Source: Stenotrophomonas sp. Iso1
GTDB taxonomy: Bacteria > Pseudomonadota > Gammaproteobacteria > Xanthomonadales > Xanthomonadaceae
Assembly: GCF_027497995.1 (NCBI RefSeq)
Contig: NZ_JAODBT010000002.1
Span: forward strand, 682,001-746,000
Direction of reading: 5' to 3'
Length of the DNA: 64,000 nt
Below, in pieces: positions 37,793 to 48,921 of the stretch. Made by a program: the position numbers and the translations under genes. Each line of letters starts with the position of its first letter. Within the stretch, counting starts at the first letter, position 1. Below the pieces are notes generated by a model that saw only the letters and a program-made list of their open reading frames with translations, was not told where the DNA came from and ran no database searches.

Positions 37793-38860
37793 ATGAACGA
37801 CACTGCCCCCATCGATTTCGCCCGTTACGACCACGTCCGCCCGATCCGCTGGACCGGCGAGGCGCTTGAACTGCTGGATCAACGCAAGCTCCCGTTCGTG
37901 GTCGAGCATGTGCTGTGCCAGGACAGCGACGCCGTCGCCGAAGCCATTCATGCGCTGACCGTGCGAGGCGCGCCGGCCATCGGTATCGCCGCCGCATGGG
38001 GTGTGGTGTTGGCTGCTGCCGAAGTGCAGGCCGACGACGGGGCCGCCGCACTGGAACGGCTGGAGCCCGCGCTGGCCCGGTTGAATGCCTCGCGCCCGAC
38101 CGCAGTGAATCTGGCGTGGGCGCTGGCGCGGATGCGTCGCGTGCTGTCCGCCGCAGGCGCTGACTGGAAACAGGTGCTGGCATGCGAAGCACAGGCCATT
38201 GCCGATGAAGACCTCGCCGCCAACCGCCACATGGGCGCCCTGGGCGCCGGGCTGATCTCCGCCGGCAGCGGTGTGCTGACCCACTGCAACACCGGCTCGC
38301 TGGCAACCGCCGGTTTTGGCACCGCGCTGGGCGTGATCCGCGCAGGCAAGGCGCAGGGCCACATCGCGCGCGTGTTCGCCGGTGAAACCCGGCCGTGGCT
38401 ACAGGGCGCGCGCCTGACGGTGTGGGAGCTGCAGCAGGACGGTATTGACGCCACTTTGATCGCCGATTCAGCCGCATCACATCTGATGAAAACGGGCGCG
38501 GTGCAGTGGGTGATCGTTGGCGCTGATCGCATCTGCGCCAATGGCGATACCGCCAACAAGATCGGCACCTACCAGTTGGCCATCGCGGCCCGTCATCACG
38601 GCGTCAAGTTCATGGTGGTGGCGCCATCTTCCACGGTGGACATGGGCACCGCTCATGGCGACGAGATCGAGATCGAGCAGCGCGACCCAGGCGAACTGTA
38701 CGGCGTGGGTGGGGTGCGGACCGTGGCCGAGGGCATTGCTGCTTGGAACCCGGTGTTCGACGTCACCCCGGGTGAGCTGATCGATGCCATCGTCACCGAG
38801 CGCGGGGTGATCCTGAAGCCGGACGCAGCGGCGATGCAGGCAGCGTTCGGTACCGCCTGA
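37793..38860 (+). CDS. mtnA: 5-methylthioribose-1-phosphate isomerase
   Basis: A 355-residue aldose-ketose isomerase of methionine salvage, related to eIF2B. Motifs include the N-terminal [17 protein letters not shown], the catalytic cysteine in [27 protein letters not shown]-type [15 protein letters not shown], and the catalytic aspartate in [19 protein letters not shown]. The C-terminal [18 protein letters not shown] is typical. I chose the ATG at 37793; the frame is open upstream but overlaps the DUF3011 gene and adds no family sequence. The other salvage genes mtnBDC lie about 16 kb away on the opposite strand. Confidence 0.95.
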   Translation: MNDTAPIDFARYDHVRPIRWTGEALELLDQRKLPFVVEHVLCQDSDAVAEAIHALTVRGAPAIGIAAAWGVVLAAAEVQADDGAAALERLEPALARLNASRPTAVNLAWALARMRRVLSAAGADWKQVLACEAQAIADEDLAANRHMGALGAGLISAGSGVLTHCNTGSLATAGFGTALGVIRAGKAQGHIARVFAGETRPWLQGARLTVWELQQDGIDATLIADSAASHLMKTGAVQWVIVGADRICANGDTANKIGTYQLAIAARHHGVKFMVVAPSSTVDMGTAHGDEIEIEQRDPGELYGVGGVRTVAEGIAAWNPVFDVTPGELIDAIVTERGVILKPDAAAMQAAFGTA

Positions 38861-38885
38861 GGGCGTTGGCTCGGCAGGGTTCTCG

Positions 38886-38907
38886 TAGCGGCGATGACCC
38901 CGCTACG
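38886..38907. repeat. GTAG palindromic element after mtnA
   Basis: GTAGCGG (38886-38892) and CCGCTAC (38901-38907) are perfect inverted repeats around an 8-base loop. This short GTAG-headed hairpin fits the SMAG repeat type described in Stenotrophomonas maltophilia. It may also serve to end mtnA transcription, although no T-run follows. Confidence 0.6.
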
Positions 38908-39112
38908 GAGTGGTTTTGCTGGGGCGCGGGCCGGGAGGTAGTGCAGCGTGATCGCGGCACCCGGAGACGGTGGCCCATCGTGATGCCGGGTTTGCTGCCG
39001 GCCTGAGGTCGGGTCGACCCGAGGGCGTTTGAAGCTGGCTCCACACCATTCCCTAAGTTCCTGATTTGTTCCGGTAAAAGCCCTCTAAAAGGCGGCAAAA
39101 AACGGCTGTTTG

Positions 39113-39121
39113 TGATAGTAT
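39113..39121 (+). promoter_or_regulatory. Extended -10 promoter of gyrA
   Basis: TGATAGTAT combines a TG-N extension with the -10 hexamer TAGTAT (39116-39121). No clear -35 is seen 17 bases upstream, which is tolerable for extended -10 promoters. The leader would be about 78 bases. Confidence 0.45.
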
Positions 39122-39205
39122 CCGCCGGTTGATCAGAGATTCCGGCGTGGCTGCCCGTGGGCGAGCTTCCGCCGGCTTGGATCGCTACCAGACAACGGAA
39201 CCCGA

Positions 39206-41914
<2,709 letters not shown>

Positions 41915-41936
41915 TTGTTACTGCAGTTGAAATGAG

Positions 41937-41966
41937 AAAACGCCGGCTAAGCCGGCGTTTTTTTTG
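41937..41966 (+). terminator. Rho-independent terminator of gyrA
   Basis: AACGCCGGC (41939-41947), loop TAA and GCCGGCGTT (41951-41959) form a perfect stem followed by a run of T. Upstream AAAA makes it potentially bidirectional, also serving the opposing DUF3037 gene. Confidence 0.92.
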
Positions 41967-42038
41967 GCTGACCCTCACTGGAGCATGGCTCCGCTCCGCA
42001 GAGGATTGTTCGCGGATATCGGGATGCCAGCGCTGCAA

Positions 42039-42431
42039 TCAGCGCGGCGTACGCACCATGCGCTCGAGCAGGTGCTCGACGATGCCTGGGGGATTGGCTG
42101 TACGGCCTACATGGGTTACCGACATCTGCACCACTGAGCTGCGCTTGGCCGTCAGGAAATGAAAGCGTGCGCGTGGAGGCAGCTGGGCGATGGGGCCAGC
42201 GTCGGGCCGGCCTTCGCAGATGGCGACGATCGCATCCAGCCACGGTTGCAACGATTCAATATCCAGCTGCGGCGCGAACGCCTGCATGCGAACGGTGTCG
42301 ATCTCGATGGCTGCTTGCAGGTGGCCCGCGCTGGGGCAGGAGACAATCACCCCGACGTTGATGAACTCCTCGCGCTCCACCCGCGGTACGACGCGGATCA
42401 CCGCGTAGTCATAGGTGTGCAGCGTGGGCAC
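42039..42431 (-). CDS. DUF3037 family protein, partner of HipA-like kinase
   Basis: A 130-residue protein with the DUF3037 hallmark: YDYAVIRVVPRVEREEFINV followed by GVIVSCP. It is predicted soluble, with no catalytic motif I recognise. The GTG at 42431 is chosen because a perfect Shine-Dalgarno AGGAGG (42438-42443) lies six bases before it, inside the 3' end of the kinase gene; this start removes 28 unrelated residues. The gene overlaps the kinase gene by 23 bases, so the two are translated together. From memory the two families are frequently adjacent, which suggests a functional pair. Confidence 0.82.
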   Translation of the reverse strand: MPTLHTYDYAVIRVVPRVEREEFINVGVIVSCPSAGHLQAAIEIDTVRMQAFAPQLDIESLQPWLDAIVAICEGRPDAGPIAQLPPRARFHFLTAKRSSVVQMSVTHVGRTANPPGIVEHLLERMVRTPR

Positions 42432-43185
42432 GGATGGCCTCCTGTACGAATGCTTCGCGCAGCTGTAGGCGGCGCTTGAGGTAGCTGGAATAGGCTTGGC
42501 GGTACGCGTCGGCATTGGTAAATGCGGGTTCGTTCTGCAGCCAGCTTTCCGGGATGTCGGCTACCGTCGCATCGATCACCGCGTCGGTCAGGACAGGTGC
42601 CAGTGCTGCATCGGCTTCGGCAATCGCGCTGGCGAACGGCAGCAGCACATGGTCGCGTATCAGTTTGAACGGCTTGCCGCAGGCCTCGCCGGCATTTTCC
42701 CAGTCATGGTGGAAATACAGCGCGGCACCGTGATCGATGAGATACAGCTTGCGGTGCCACACCATCAGGTTGGGATTACGCGCGGTGCGGTCGACGTTGC
42801 TGGTGAAGGCGTCAAACCAGACGATGCGCGAAGCCAATTCGGCATCCGGCTGCATCGCAGCGGGGTCGTAGTTGAGCGCGCCGGGCAAATAGTCGCTGCC
42901 CAGATTGATGCCTTCGCTGGCGCGGATCAGATCCTGGATTTCCGGGTCCGGCTCGGTACGTGCGAACTCGCGGTCCAGCTCGACCAGCGCCATGTCCGGC
43001 ATGGGCAGGTGAAGTGCTTGCGCCAGTTTGCCGACCACCAGTTCGGCGATCAGCGCTTTGGGGCCTTGGCCAGCGCCGCGGAACTTGAGTACATACATGC
43101 CGTCGTCATCGGCTTCGATGACCGCAGGAAGTGAGCCACCTTCGCGTAGCGGGGTGATGTAGCGGGTCGCATGTACAGTCTTCAC
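42409..43185 (-). CDS. HipA-like (HipA_2-type) kinase
   Basis: A 258-residue protein resembling a stripped-down HipA kinase. It has an ATP-binding lysine in YVLKFRGAG (Lys34), a helix glutamate in LIAELVVGKLA (Glu48), the catalytic loop in DAFTSNVDRTARNPNLMV (Asp132, Asn137 or Asn139) and a metal-binding LIDHGAALYF (Asp151). All of these match a functional HipA/PI4K-like fold. Unlike classical HipBA, no HTH antitoxin precedes it; a DUF3037 gene overlaps its end. It starts with GTG at 43185. Substrate and toxin status are unknown; HipA proper phosphorylates glutamyl-tRNA synthetase. Confidence 0.82.
   Translation of the reverse strand: MKTVHATRYITPLREGGSLPAVIEADDDGMYVLKFRGAGQGPKALIAELVVGKLAQALHLPMPDMALVELDREFARTEPDPEIQDLIRASEGINLGSDYLPGALNYDPAAMQPDAELASRIVWFDAFTSNVDRTARNPNLMVWHRKLYLIDHGAALYFHHDWENAGEACGKPFKLIRDHVLLPFASAIAEADAALAPVLTDAVIDATVADIPESWLQNEPAFTNADAYRQAYSSYLKRRLQLREAFVQEAIRAHAAHL
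42438..42443 (-). promoter_or_regulatory. Ribosome-binding site deciding the DUF3037 start
   Basis: A full AGGAGG on the minus strand is six bases from a GTG (42429-42431) and lies within the kinase coding sequence. It fixes the DUF3037 start and shows that its translation initiates independently as well as by coupling. Confidence 0.8.
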
Positions 43186-43272
43186 TGCTGGCAGGCCGTT
43201 ACGGGAAAGGTGACAAGCCTAGCGCAAAGCCGTGAATGCAGGCTTCTTGCGGGCCGGCCAAGCGGACCAGTA

Positions 43273-43833
43273 TCAGGCGGTGGCCTCGAAGGCATCGTGG
43301 TAGCGCACCTGCGCAATGGGTGGTTCGCCGCTGAACGACAGTAGTTGGAAGTACTCGGCCGGTACACCGGGCAGCGCCAGTGCAGGGTTGGCTTTGAAGC
43401 CGAAGCGGGCGTAGTACGCCGGCTCACCCAACAGTACGCAGCCTGCACTTCCCAGGGTTTGCAACCGCGCGATTGCAGCCCGCATCAGCGCCGAACCCAC
43501 GCCTTGTTGCTGATGGGTTGGCGCCACCGATATCGGCCCCAGCCCGTGCCAGCCAACGTCGCCGGAAGAAAGTGTCACCGGCGATACCGCGACATGGCCG
43601 ATCACCTCATCGTCCTTCAGTGCGACCAGCGATAGCGTCAGTTGGCCGGCATCGCGCAGTGCGGTAACGATGAACTGTTCGGTATGGCTGGAGTAGGGCT
43701 GATCGGCGAACGCCGCTTGGGTGATGCGGTGGATCGCTTCGATGTCGCCGGGCTGCTCGTCGCGTATCAGTAGTTCGGTGTCGCTGGGTTGGTGGTCGTC
43801 ATCTCTGCGGGACAGATGGGTCGGCTGGGACAT
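43273..43833 (-). CDS. GNAT-family N-acetyltransferase (YhbS-like)
   Basis: A 186-residue acetyltransferase. DEQPGDIEAIHRITQAAFAD at the start, VIGHVAVSPV, LGPISVAPTHQQQGVGSALM as acetyl-CoA loop and the later CVLLGEPAYYARFGFK are typical of the YhbS-like group. I chose the ATG at 43833 (MSQPTHLS), followed by a short polar tail before the domain. The frame continues upstream to 43962 through a hydrophobic stretch unlike the family, so the exact start is uncertain. It lies 87 bases upstream of the kinase gene on the same strand. Confidence 0.85.
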   Translation of the reverse strand: MSQPTHLSRRDDDHQPSDTELLIRDEQPGDIEAIHRITQAAFADQPYSSHTEQFIVTALRDAGQLTLSLVALKDDEVIGHVAVSPVTLSSGDVGWHGLGPISVAPTHQQQGVGSALMRAAIARLQTLGSAGCVLLGEPAYYARFGFKANPALALPGVPAEYFQLLSFSGEPPIAQVRYHDAFEATA

Positions 43834-44170
43834 CAGAGTCATTCCGGCAAGAAATATGGCGGTCATGATGCGGGCAACCAGCGGGGAATGCGAGAGCAGG
43901 GTGATTCGCAAGCTGCGTAGTGGGCGTCGCTCGTACCAGGTACCGTCAGCCATGTGGTCCATTGCTTGGGATCAAGCGTGGTGAACATCCATTCGAGCCG
44001 GATCTAGCCGACAGCCAGCCACAACAGGTACCGTTGTTCGCGCAGCGCGTTCCAGCCCGCAATCAACGACAGGCCGAGCAGTGCGACATGGTGGGAACAA
44101 CGAATGCGACGTCCTGCGCTGCGGTGGCGTGCAAGGCAACCAAGCCACTCAGGTGGATCAGGAGTAAGGC

Positions 44171-45304
44171 GTGAAATACATGAGCAGTGGCACAGGGTTG
44201 GGCGGGGCGGGGTGTGCTTCAAAACGGGCGCGCGGACCATTGCTCATGCTGGTGCTGCTGACGATGGCCGGTTGCAACACCGTGCCTCAGGCGCCTGCTG
44301 GACCGACGCAGGATGTACGGGCCGAGATCGAACGACGCATTCCGGCCAAGACGCCAGACCGCGACGGCTGGGCGGCGGACATCCAGACGGCGTTCACGGC
44401 GCAGCAGATCGAGCCCAATGTGGAGAACATCTGCGCGGTGCTGGCGGTGATTGAACAGGAATCAGGGTATCGGGCCGATCCGCAGGTGGCCAACCTGCCG
44501 CAGATCGCGCGACAGGAAATCCGTCGCCGTGCATCTGCAGTGCGTGTCCCCGGTTTGGTGGTGGATGCGGGTTTGAAGATACGGGCGCCAGACGGCATCA
44601 GTTATGGCGACAAGCTCGCCCGCGTGCGTACCGAGCGCGATCTAAGCCGTTTGTACGAAGAAATCATTGACCGTCTGCCGATGGGCAGGCGCTTGTTTGC
44701 TGGCAAGAACCCGGTGCAGACCGGCGGTGCGATGCAAGTCGGCATTCCCTTTGCGCAGACGCATGCGCAGGACTATCCGTATCCCGTGCAGAGCAGCATC
44801 CGCGACGAAGTGTTCAGTCGTCGTGGCGGCGTCTATTTCGGCACGCTGCACCTGCTGGGCTACCAGACGCCATACACGCGCAAAGTGCATCGCTTCGCTG
44901 ACTACAATGCGGGTTGGTATGCCAGTCGCAATGCGGCGTTCCAGAGTGCGATGGCGCTGGCGGCCAACACCACGCTGGAGTTGGACGGCGACGTGCTGGT
45001 GCCGGACGCTGCGTTGGACAAGCCGGGGCAGACCGAGCGTGCCGTGCGTTCGCTGGGGCCGCAACTGCGCATGGATGAGCGTGCGATACGACGTGCCCTG
45101 GAGCAGGCCGATACGTTGGCTTTCAATGAGAGTGAGCTGCATCAACGCGTATTCGCCCTTGCCGAGGCGCGGGCTGGGCATGCACTACCGCGTGCCGTGA
45201 TTCCGGGCATTCGGTTGAATAGCCCGAAGATCACACGGGAACTGACCACCGAGTGGTTTGCCAATCGTGTGGACGAGCGGTATCGGCAGTGTCTGGTGCG
45301 GTGA
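44171..45304 (+). CDS. DUF1615 lipoprotein (lysozyme-like fold)
   Basis: A 377-residue predicted lipoprotein with a signal peptide (LLMLVLLTMAGC) whose lipobox cysteine is near residue 35. DUF1615 features include the NICAVLAVIEQESGYRADP block, which resembles the catalytic Glu-Ser region of lytic transglycosylases, GGAMQVGIPFAQ, and the later FADYNAGWYASRNAAFQ. A peptidoglycan-related role is inferred from this fold resemblance only. It starts with GTG at 44171, with AGGAG seven bases upstream. The preceding 200 bases hold no supported gene. Confidence 0.82.
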   Translation: MKYMSSGTGLGGAGCASKRARGPLLMLVLLTMAGCNTVPQAPAGPTQDVRAEIERRIPAKTPDRDGWAADIQTAFTAQQIEPNVENICAVLAVIEQESGYRADPQVANLPQIARQEIRRRASAVRVPGLVVDAGLKIRAPDGISYGDKLARVRTERDLSRLYEEIIDRLPMGRRLFAGKNPVQTGGAMQVGIPFAQTHAQDYPYPVQSSIRDEVFSRRGGVYFGTLHLLGYQTPYTRKVHRFADYNAGWYASRNAAFQSAMALAANTTLELDGDVLVPDAALDKPGQTERAVRSLGPQLRMDERAIRRALEQADTLAFNESELHQRVFALAEARAGHALPRAVIPGIRLNSPKITRELTTEWFANRVDERYRQCLVR

Positions 45305-45428
45305 GGTGTGACTGCGGCGGTTGTTTCGCCGCCTTGCACCTGCAGGCCCGTTTTTTTTCGCGAAGACGGCAATTGCTGCCGTTCTAAGTGCCTGCTCTGC
45401 AGTCCTTGCGACCGTATTGCACCGACCG

Positions 45429-46094
45429 TTATTCCGTGCGCTGCGGATGCCGAGCCAGTGCGCGTGAGCCGGTGATGATCATGCGGATCATCTGCGACAT
45501 CTGTTCAATCAGTTCCGGATCTTTTTCTTCCGGCAGATCCATTGCCATGCCACCCATGGCGAAGATCAAGCGCGTGATCGCTTTGGCTGCCAGTGCTGGC
45601 TCATACAGGGTGGCGTTGTCGAGCGCGGCCAAGCGCACGAGGTCCACTTTGAGCTCGTCCTCGAAATACACCAGCTCACGGTCCACCGCCTCTTTGAACG
45701 CGTCGGAACCTGCGGTGCCTTCGCGCAACAGCACATGCATCAAGCGGTCGTCAGCGCGCAACTGCTCCATGAAGGTTTCAACAGACAGGCGGATAACGCC
45801 GCGATTGCTGTCGGCCGCGCGCAGCCGCGCCTGGCCAATGATGGTGCGCAGCGAGCGTCCGGACAGATCAATCAGCGCAACCGTCAGTTCATCCATGTCA
45901 CGGAACTGGCGATAGAACGAATTGGGAGCGATGCCGGCTTCGCGTGCCACTTCGCGCAGGCTTAGCGTGGAAACACTGCGGTGCGGGCCGATGAGGGCGA
46001 GCGCAGCGGCCAACAGGTCGTCACGCGAGATCGAGGCCTTGCGCGCGGGGTGCAGGTCGTCTGGTGCGGCGGTGGGCTGGTCGCGGGTGCTCAT
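45429..46094 (-). CDS. fabR: TetR-family repressor of unsaturated fatty-acid synthesis (FabR/DesT-like)
   Basis: A 221-residue regulator with an HTH in LSLREVAREAGIAPNSFYRQ and the FabR/DesT-like FRDMDELTVALIDLSGRSLR. It is divergent from a ferredoxin reductase and a desaturase, the same arrangement as desT-desCB in Pseudomonas aeruginosa, where DesT senses acyl-CoA saturation. A perfect palindrome TATACAGCTGTATA (46141-46154) in the shared promoter region is the likely operator. The ATG at 46094 is preferred over a GTG immediately before it. Whether FabR or DesT is the better name needs comparison. Confidence 0.82.
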   Translation of the reverse strand: MSTRDQPTAAPDDLHPARKASISRDDLLAAALALIGPHRSVSTLSLREVAREAGIAPNSFYRQFRDMDELTVALIDLSGRSLRTIIGQARLRAADSNRGVIRLSVETFMEQLRADDRLMHVLLREGTAGSDAFKEAVDRELVYFEDELKVDLVRLAALDNATLYEPALAAKAITRLIFAMGGMAMDLPEEKDPELIEQMSQMIRMIITGSRALARHPQRTE

Positions 46095-46140
46095 CACGGC
46101 TCGGGTGGTCAGGTCGATGAATCATAGCCTGTGTTGCGTA

Positions 46141-46154
46141 TATACAGCTGTATA
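46141..46154. promoter_or_regulatory. Palindromic operator between repressor and desaturase operon
   Basis: TATACAGCTGTATA is a perfect 14-base palindrome, centrally placed in the 94-base divergent region. Its position fits control of both directions by the TetR-type repressor. It does not obviously match the published E. coli FabR site as I remember it. Confidence 0.65.
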
Positions 46155-46174
46155 CACAGTCGTATGCTCGCCCG

Positions 46175-46180
46175 TATAGT
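46175..46180 (+). promoter_or_regulatory. -10 element of the desaturase operon
   Basis: TATAGT ends eight bases before the reductase ATG at 46189, predicting a leader of only one or two bases. The palindromic operator ends about 20 bases upstream, covering the -35 position, so repressor binding would block polymerase. Confidence 0.5.
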
Positions 46181-46188
46181 TCGTCCCC

Positions 46189-47250
46189 ATGAGTGCCGTC
46201 TACCGCAATACCACCCCGCCCACGATTCCCTGGTTGAGCGAGGGCTTCTTCGATTTCTGGTCGTCCCGGGTACATCCGCTGTGGACGTTGCGGCGGCCGT
46301 TGGCGCGTTTGGTCTCGCGTAGCGCTGCCAGCGCCGATGCGGTCACCCTGGAATTGCAGCCCAATCGCCACTTCCGGGGGCTCGCCGCCGGCCAGCACAT
46401 CAATCTGGGTGTCGAGGTTGAGGGCCGCTTGGCGTCCCGCAGTTTCAGCCCCACGCTGCTTCCGAACGGCCGCTTGGCGATTACCGTCAAGGCGGTTGCG
46501 GGTGGCAAGGTCAGCAATCATCTGGCGCGTGGCGCCGCTATCGGTGAGGTATTCGCGCTGGGCCAGGCGTTCGGCGACATGACGGTGCCGACGGATACGC
46601 CGCAGCGTTTGTTGCTGCTGGCAGCCGGTAGCGGAATCACCCCGATGCGGGCACTGCTGCGACAGCTGGATGCACAGGGCATGCGCGCACCGGTGGAGCT
46701 GCTGTACTGGGCGCGACGTCGCGAGGAGTTGTGCTTCGTCGATGAATTGAAGACGTTGGCCAGCCGCCATCCCAATTTCCGTTTGCAACTGCTGCTGACT
46801 CGCGATCCGCAGACACCGGATGCGCGGATTGATGCGCATGACTTTGCAGGCACTGCTGCGCTTGATGCCACGCGCGTACTCGCCTGTGGCCCCGGCGGCT
46901 TTGTGGAAGCTGCACGTCAGCGTCTGCAGGGGCAGGCGGCCAGCTTTCAAAGCGAGGCGTTCAGCCTGCCGCAGCTCCCTGCTCAGGAAGAAGGCAGCGT
47001 GCAGGTTCAGTTGTTGCGCAGTGGCCGCACGCTGACTGTGCCGCGTGGCACTGCCTTGCTGCAGGCGCTGGAAGCCGAAGGCATTCAACCGGCCAGCGGT
47101 TGCCGCATGGGCATCTGCAATACCTGCGTGTGCGGCAAGGTCTCGGGCATCACCCGGCACGCGCTTACCGGCGATTACGCCGATGAGCCCTCCACTCCAC
47201 TGAAGCTGTGTGTCAACAGCGCCAGTACCGATCTCGCCCTGGAGCTGTAA
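46189..47250 (+). CDS. Ferredoxin-type reductase of a fatty-acid desaturase (DesC-like)
   Basis: A 353-residue electron-transfer protein combining an FAD/NAD(P)H reductase module and a C-terminal plant-type [2Fe-2S] domain. FAD-binding residues are in [20 protein letters not shown], the NAD(P) site in LLLLAAGSGITPMRALLRQL, and the cluster ligands in CRMGICNTCVCGK (Cys305, Cys310, Cys313) plus Cys341 near the end. It precedes the desaturase by three bases and presumably supplies it with electrons from NAD(P)H. This matches desC of P. aeruginosa in both context and domain order. Confidence 0.9.
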   Translation: MSAVYRNTTPPTIPWLSEGFFDFWSSRVHPLWTLRRPLARLVSRSAASADAVTLELQPNRHFRGLAAGQHINLGVEVEGRLASRSFSPTLLPNGRLAITVKAVAGGKVSNHLARGAAIGEVFALGQAFGDMTVPTDTPQRLLLLAAGSGITPMRALLRQLDAQGMRAPVELLYWARRREELCFVDELKTLASRHPNFRLQLLLTRDPQTPDARIDAHDFAGTAALDATRVLACGPGGFVEAARQRLQGQAASFQSEAFSLPQLPAQEEGSVQVQLLRSGRTLTVPRGTALLQALEAEGIQPASGCRMGICNTCVCGKVSGITRHALTGDYADEPSTPLKLCVNSASTDLALEL

Positions 47251-47253
47251 CCG

Positions 47254-48402
47254 ATGCCTTCCGTGCACAACCGGGCGTTGTCGCCCGCTCAATTGCAGAA
47301 TTTTGGTGATGAGCTGGACGCATTGCGCGCCCGTCACCAGGCCACGCTGGGGGCCAACGACGCACGCTACATCCGCAGAGTGGTCGCTGCCGTGCGTTGG
47401 TGTGGCGTTGCTGGCCGAGCGCTGCTGTTTCTCGGCGCGTTCGTACACAGCGTGTTGGTGCCAGCGTGGATTGCCGGTGTGCTGTTGCTGGCGCTGTCGA
47501 AGATTCTGGAAAACATGGAGCTGGCGCACAACGTCATCCACGGCCAGTACGACTGGATGGGCGACCCGAGCCTGCAGGGAAAGAACTACGAGTGGGATAT
47601 CGCCGGTACGTCGGAAAACTGGCGCAAGACCCATAATTTCCGCCACCACACTTACACCAACGTGCGTGGTTTGGACGATGACATTGGCTATGGGTTGCTG
47701 CGCATCTTCCCCGAGCAACGCTGGCAGCCGCTCTACCTGTTACAGCCATTCGTGGCGGTCATTTTCGCGCTGCTGTTTGAATGGGGCATCGCCATACAGG
47801 ATCTGCGCGTGGGCCGGCTGCTCGCTCGCAAGGTGACGTTGAAGCAGCTGTGGAAGCAGGCCAAGCCAGTGCGCCGCAAGGCGCTCAAGCAGGTGCTGAA
47901 GGACTATGTGCTGTTCCCGGCGTTGGCTGGCCCGTTCTTCCTGCCGGTGCTGCTGGGCAATGTGGCGGCCAATGTGATCCGTAATGTGTGGACGTACGTG
48001 GTGATCTTCTGCGGGCATTTCACCGCGGATGCGGAAACGTTTCCCAAGGATTGCGTCCGCAATGAAAGCCGAGGGCATTGGTATCTGCGCCAGCTGCGAG
48101 GCTCGTCCAATATTGCCGGTGGCAAGGCGATGAACGTGATGACCGGCAATTTGAGCCACCAGATCGAGCACCACTTTTATCCCGACATTCCCGCCAATCG
48201 CTACGCCGCGATGGCAGTGGAAGTGCGCGAAATCTGCGAGCGTTACGGCCAGCATTACAACACTGGCTCATTGCCGCGCCAGTTCGGTCAGGTGATGTGG
48301 CGGATCGTGCGGCATGCATTCCCGAGCAGGCCATCCCCGGCACGCCCGTTGGTGGCCCAAAACAAGGAAGGCGCCGAGCCGCTGGAAGGGCAGGCCGCCT
48401 AG
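47254..48402 (+). CDS. Membrane fatty-acid desaturase (DesB-like)
   Basis: A 382-residue membrane di-iron desaturase that introduces double bonds into acyl chains. The three histidine boxes are HNVIH (residues 92-96), HNFRHH (127-132) and HQIEHH (302-307). Hydrophobic helices lie between them (LVPAWIAGVLLLALSKIL; FVAVIFALLFEWGIA). It directly follows the reductase, and the divergent FabR/DesT-like repressor points to control of membrane fluidity by fatty-acid status. Regiospecificity (probably delta-9) is inferred, not seen. Confidence 0.92.
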   Translation: MPSVHNRALSPAQLQNFGDELDALRARHQATLGANDARYIRRVVAAVRWCGVAGRALLFLGAFVHSVLVPAWIAGVLLLALSKILENMELAHNVIHGQYDWMGDPSLQGKNYEWDIAGTSENWRKTHNFRHHTYTNVRGLDDDIGYGLLRIFPEQRWQPLYLLQPFVAVIFALLFEWGIAIQDLRVGRLLARKVTLKQLWKQAKPVRRKALKQVLKDYVLFPALAGPFFLPVLLGNVAANVIRNVWTYVVIFCGHFTADAETFPKDCVRNESRGHWYLRQLRGSSNIAGGKAMNVMTGNLSHQIEHHFYPDIPANRYAAMAVEVREICERYGQHYNTGSLPRQFGQVMWRIVRHAFPSRPSPARPLVAQNKEGAEPLEGQAA

Positions 48403-48441
48403 CGGTCATGCCCGGGCGGCGCCGCGAATCCAGTGGCTGCC

Positions 48442-48921
48442 TTAGCCGCGTACTGCGGCTTCTATCGCGGCGACATCAATTTTTGTCATGCCCATCATGG
48501 CCTCGAAGGCGCGCTTGGCTATGGCGGGGTCAGGGTTGGTGAACGCCGCGGTCAATACACGCGGGGTGATCTGCCACGACAGACCCCATTTGTCCCTGCA
48601 CCAACCGCACGCACTTTCCTCACCGCCGTTTTCGACGATGGCGTTCCATAGACGGTCGGTTTCAGCTTGGTCGTCGGTGGCCACCTGGAACGAGAACGCC
48701 TCGGTGTGCTTGAACGCAGGCCCACCATTCAAGCCCAGGCAGGGGATGCCCATCACGGTGAACTCCACTGTCAGCGGATCGCCTTGTTTGCCAGCGGGAA
48801 AGTCACTGGGTGCACGGTGCTCGGCCAGCACCTTGCTGTCCGGAAATGTGGCGGCGTAGAAGGTGGCAGCTTCCAGGGCATCGCCGTTGAACCAGAGACA
48901 GATCGTGTTCTTGCTGAGCAT
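48442..48921 (-). CDS. VOC-fold (PhnB/3-demethylubiquinone methyltransferase-like) protein
   Basis: A 159-residue protein of the PhnB-like vicinal-oxygen-chelate group. It shows TICLWFNGDALEAATFYAAT followed by FPDSKV, VEFTVMGIPCLGLNGGPAFK, FSFQVATDDQAETDRLW, and CGWCRDKWGLSWQITP. The ATG at 48921 has GGAG seven bases upstream and begins exactly at the domain. The family includes proteins of unknown catalytic role; no function is assigned. Confidence 0.86.
   Translation of the reverse strand: MLSKNTICLWFNGDALEAATFYAATFPDSKVLAEHRAPSDFPAGKQGDPLTVEFTVMGIPCLGLNGGPAFKHTEAFSFQVATDDQAETDRLWNAIVENGGEESACGWCRDKWGLSWQITPRVLTAAFTNPDPAIAKRAFEAMMGMTKIDVAAIEAAVRG

Larger units (their letters stand above)
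38861..39205. other. 345-base intergenic region before gyrA
   Basis: No coding region is supported. It holds a GTAG palindrome (38886-38907), a GGTCGGGTCGACCCGA-type inverted repeat near 39007-39022, and the candidate gyrA promoter (39113-39121). GGAAC just before 39206 may be the ribosome-binding site. Confidence 0.6.

Noticed and set aside
42039..43185. Classical hipBA toxin-antitoxin locus
   Set aside because: There is no HipB-type HTH gene before the kinase, the kinase is shorter than HipA, and the partner is DUF3037; the pair is reported as a separate finding.
45340..45385. Terminator-like T-run and ACGGCA/TGCCGT repeat after the DUF1615 gene
   Set aside because: The T-run precedes rather than follows the small inverted repeat, so neither strand has proper terminator geometry.
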